Shown here: positions 61,693 through 64,000 of the stretch, in pieces
Layout: every line of letters begins with the position of its first letter
Numbering within the stretch: the stretch's first letter is position 1
Source of the DNA: Chitinophaga agrisoli
GTDB taxonomy: Bacteria; Bacteroidota; Bacteroidia; Chitinophagales; Chitinophagaceae
Reading direction: 5' to 3'
Length of the DNA: 64,000 nucleotides
Assembly (NCBI RefSeq): GCF_008386695.1
Contig: NZ_VUOC01000001.1
Coordinates: forward strand, 284,347 to 348,346
Notes under the pieces: model-generated
Seen by the model: the letters and a program-made list of their open reading frames with translations, nothing else
Told to the model about the DNA's origin: nothing
Database searches by the model: none
Made by a program: the position numbers and the translations under genes

Positions 61693-61723
61693 ACATCATT
61701 TAATTTATTATAAGCAACCGGGT

Positions 61724-62875
61724 ATGACCCAACCTATTAAATTAAGCGGCAAGGATCTGTTTAACGGGCGCCAGTTACTGGGCCCAGACAAGGTATTGAT
61801 ACTGGATAAGAGCGGCCGGGTGGCCGATATTGTGGATAAAAATGAGGCCGGCGGTGATATACAGGAGCTGGATGGCATTCTGAGCCCGGGCTTTGTAAAT
61901 ACCCATTGCCACCTGGAATTATCGCATATGAAGGGTATGATCCCGGAAAAAACCGGGCTGCCTGCCTTCCTCACAGCCGTTATGACCCGGCGGGGGGCGC
62001 CCTCTCCCGATACAGACGCACAGCTGGCTGCCGCGGAAACCGCGATGTGGGAGCAGGGCATCAGCGCCGTGGGAGATATCTGCAACGGCACGGCTACCCT
62101 ACCCCAAAAGCAGCAGGGACGGCTGTATTACCACTCTTTTATCGAGTGTATGGGCTTTATAGACGCCGCTGCCGGACAACGGTTTGAGCAAAGCCTGGCG
62201 GTATACCGGCAGTTCCAGGAGACCATCAGCCCCCAACACCGCTGTTCCCTGGCGCCGCATGCCCCCTATTCTGTGAGCGCCACCCTGTTTGGCCTGCTGG
62301 CCGGATTGGAAAACAATACGCCGCTGACCATCCATAACCAGGAGAGCGAGGCGGAAAACATCCTGTACCGTCAAAAAACAGGGCCATTCCTGGAATTTTA
62401 TGAGCATTTTGGCATGGACATCAGCGGTTTTAGTGCCGGCCATGCCAGCAGCCTGCAGGCCTGTTTACCGTATCTTTCCGGCAGCCCGCTGCTGCTGGTG
62501 CATAATACTTTTAGCGCGGAGGCAGATATGCTGGCGGCCCAGGAACGCGCCCTGCCTGTGTATTGGTGCCTTTGCCCGCTGGCGAACCTGTATATAGAGG
62601 ACCGTTTGCCGGATATTGATCTGCTACGGCGGACGGGATGTACCGTTGCCCTGGGTACGGACAGCCTGGCATCTAATCACCAGTTATCTATCTGGGCGGA
62701 GATACAGGCCATCCGGGAGCGGTATCCGGAGATACCGCTGGCGGAACTATTGCAATGGGCCACTTTTAATGGTGCGCAGGCGTTGGGGATTGGCGACCGG
62801 TATGGGAGTTTTGAGCAAGGCATGCAGCCGGGGGTGGTGGTGATTGGGGAAGCCGGCGTTACCAGGGTGGTGTGA
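61724..62875 (+). CDS. Amidohydrolase family protein (deaminase-like)
   Basis: This 383-residue metal hydrolase has the first metal pair in SPGFVNTHCHLELSHMKG, further histidines in LAPHAPYSVS and TIHNQESEAE, and the final aspartate in ALGTDSLASNH. The HLELSH variant, with Glu after the HxH, is shared with cytosine/adenosine deaminases and aminodeoxyfutalosine deaminases of the menaquinone futalosine route. That assignment is possible but not proven, and no mqn gene is near. Confidence 0.88.
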   Translation: MTQPIKLSGKDLFNGRQLLGPDKVLILDKSGRVADIVDKNEAGGDIQELDGILSPGFVNTHCHLELSHMKGMIPEKTGLPAFLTAVMTRRGAPSPDTDAQLAAAETAMWEQGISAVGDICNGTATLPQKQQGRLYYHSFIECMGFIDAAAGQRFEQSLAVYRQFQETISPQHRCSLAPHAPYSVSATLFGLLAGLENNTPLTIHNQESEAENILYRQKTGPFLEFYEHFGMDISGFSAGHASSLQACLPYLSGSPLLLVHNTFSAEADMLAAQERALPVYWCLCPLANLYIEDRLPDIDLLRRTGCTVALGTDSLASNHQLSIWAEIQAIRERYPEIPLAELLQWATFNGAQALGIGDRYGSFEQGMQPGVVVIGEAGVTRVV

Positions 62876-62963
62876 GATATTGGCATAGATCAGTGCAAAG
62901 GGGTATTTTACGACAGAACAACCATCCTCCCAAAGCCCTTACAGCTGAGCATTTCACGATGAA

Positions 62964-63061
62964 TTAAGAGGAGAAAACCCCTGAAACCCGCTGTAATATG
63001 GGAAATATATGGGTTGCATATAAGTGTGATATGGGTTGCATATGGATGACATATGGGGCGG
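62964..63061. repeat. Leader plus 11-bp tandem array, copy 3 (ATATGGG type)
   Basis: After the leader TTAAGAGGAGAAAA and the word CGCTGTAA, six 11-bp units run from 62996 to 63061: all start ATAT and carry variable tails. Leader and unit order correspond to the copies at 2091-2188 and 35220-35328. It lies 68 bp upstream of the mscS-type gene. Confidence 0.85.
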
Positions 63062-63099
63062 ATATTTAGCAAGCCCTTCAATCTATTATAATCCTCCGT

Positions 63100-63107
63100 T
63101 ATATTTG
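63100..63107 (+). promoter_or_regulatory. -7 element TATATTTG of mscS-type gene
   Basis: A perfect TAnnTTTG box lies 22 nt upstream of the ATG. The 11-bp array ends 38 bp before it. Confidence 0.5.
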
Positions 63108-63129
63108 CAGCCGCGAAACTTTACTTAAC

Positions 63130-64000
63130 ATGGAATCAATACTGGACCAGCAGTTACTGGGCAATCCTATACGTAGCTATCTGATATTGGCGGTAGTGCT
63201 GCTGGTGATATTTGCAATAAAACGTTATCTGTCCGGGTGGATCGCCTCCCTGGGCTTTAATCTTATCAAACATTGGTCGCCGCAGATAGAGCGGCGGGAA
63301 CTGGCCCAGCTGCTGTTACGCCCCCTGGAAACATTCCTGGTGCTGGTGGCTTTTATGCTGACCATTAACCATTTCCGGTTTCCGCCAGCGCTGAATGTAA
63401 TCATCTATAATAAATACACGCTTAAGGACATGACGGATACGCTGATGCAGATCGCATTCAGCATATGTATCCTGTGGATATTACTGCGGCTTATTGACTT
63501 TGTAGCCCTGATCCTGGAAAAGCAGGCAGACCTTACGGAGGATATGACGGATAACCAGTTCATTGTGTTTTTCCGGGACTTCTTTAAGGCGATCATTACC
63601 ATATTGGGGGTGATCGTACTGATACGGATCCTGTTTGGCTCTGACCTGGTGAACAAGATCATTGCGGGCCTGGGTATAGGCGCTGCCGCCCTAGCCCTGG
63701 CCGCCAAGGAAAGCATTGAGAACCTGATAGGCTCCTTTATCATCTTCTTTGACAGGCCTTTCCGTGTGGGGGATAGCGTAAAGGTGGACGCCTACCAGGG
63801 TACGGTAGAAAAGATAGGGCTGCGCAGCACCCGCATCCGCACGCTGGAGAAGACATTTGTAACGGTGCCTAATAAAAAGATGGTGGACAGCATACTGGAT
63901 AACCTGACGCTGCGCACGCAGCAGCGGGTGGCCATGAAGCTGGAGCTGCCTTCTGAACTATCTGCGGATATGGTGCTGAAAGTGGTGCATGATATACAGG
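63130..64000 (+). CDS. MscS-type mechanosensitive ion channel (partial, runs off the window)
   Basis: The frame starts at the ATG at 63130 and is open to the window edge (290 residues seen). It has transmembrane helices at about 16-32, 67-82, 103-130 and 153-172, then the pore-lining helix with the Gly/Ala pattern AGLGIGAAALALAAKESIENL and the beta domain start FIIFFDRPFRVGDSVKV and TVEKIGLRSTRIRTLEKTFV. This is a small-conductance mechanosensitive channel of the MscS superfamily. The C-terminal vestibule continues outside the window. Confidence 0.93.
   Translation, partial: MESILDQQLLGNPIRSYLILAVVLLVIFAIKRYLSGWIASLGFNLIKHWSPQIERRELAQLLLRPLETFLVLVAFMLTINHFRFPPALNVIIYNKYTLKDMTDTLMQIAFSICILWILLRLIDFVALILEKQADLTEDMTDNQFIVFFRDFFKAIITILGVIVLIRILFGSDLVNKIIAGLGIGAAALALAAKESIENLIGSFIIFFDRPFRVGDSVKVDAYQGTVEKIGLRSTRIRTLEKTFVTVPNKKMVDSILDNLTLRTQQRVAMKLELPSELSADMVLKVVHDIQ

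Noticed and set aside
63405-63743. Minus-strand 112-residue frame inside the mscS-type gene
   Set aside because: It is the antisense of a clear MscS coding region.

Overview
This window looks like the chromosome of a Bacteroidota member, most likely of the family Chitinophagaceae (Chitinophaga-like). The reasons are: several start sites preceded by the Bacteroidota -7 promoter element TAnnTTTG, twice with a TTTG box exactly 19 nt further upstream; few Shine-Dalgarno sequences; a split transketolase; Bacteroidota-typical families (DUF3078 barrel, PepSY-like secreted protein, MoxR/DUF58/Bat cluster, CreD cluster, mini-lipoproteins, a GXHH-type isoleucyl-tRNA synthetase); and many lipoproteins. 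I see no prophage, insertion sequence, CRISPR array, rRNA or tRNA. It is mostly housekeeping and envelope sequence.

Layout. 0-8 kb: pirin-yceI operon, an AraC regulator coupled to scpA, a DUF3078 outer membrane protein, mscL, ppk2, an EamA transporter and frr. 8-20 kb: a WecA/MraY-type lipid-carrier glycosyltransferase, the N-terminal half of transketolase, rbfA with a LolC/E-type permease, an MsbA-like exporter followed by a glycosyltransferase fused to a HAD domain that lacks its catalytic residues, and ileS with a DksA-like protein. 20-33 kb: a PepSY-like secreted protein, a long non-coding stretch with a structured repeat and a decayed araC copy, a cysteine-rich AraC regulator, an AsmA-like protein, gyrB, a lipoprotein, a SIMPL protein, mfd and a ferredoxin reductase-like enzyme. 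33-44 kb: glyS, a YihY protein, a MazG-like enzyme, dtd, arfB, a flippase, a metallo-hydrolase and a very large propeller/barrel envelope protein. 44-50 kb: a minus-strand cluster (membrane protein, winged-helix regulator, creD, small membrane protein, diacylglycerol kinase-type enzyme, DUF1361 protein), an aminotransferase, a gamma carbonic anhydrase and two mini-lipoproteins. 50-64 kb: rsgA, a short Bat operon (moxR, DUF58, BatD/DUF4381-like, batA), a plus-strand run (hypothetical, GNAT, cyclophilin, gcvH, VanZ), an OmpA lipoprotein, a DUF937 protein, prfA, an amidohydrolase and a truncated MscS channel.

Functional themes are translation and its quality control (frr, rbfA, ileS, glyS, dtd, arfB, rsgA, prfA), DNA topology and repair (gyrB, mfd, scpA), osmotic safety (mscL and mscS) and envelope building (lipid carrier enzymes, flippase, ABC exporter, lipoproteins, OmpA).

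The most unusual material lies between the genes. Short tandem arrays with periods of 7, 8, 11, 13 and 17 bp recur through the intergenic spaces. Three of the 11-bp arrays share a leader and unit order. A roughly 134-bp GC-rich element occurs twice with a compensatory base change in its stem. A palindrome is shared by two promoters, and another palindrome lies at both starts in the creD cluster. Within proteins, the swapped GXHH signature of IleRS and the GT81-like/pseudo-HAD fusion stand out.
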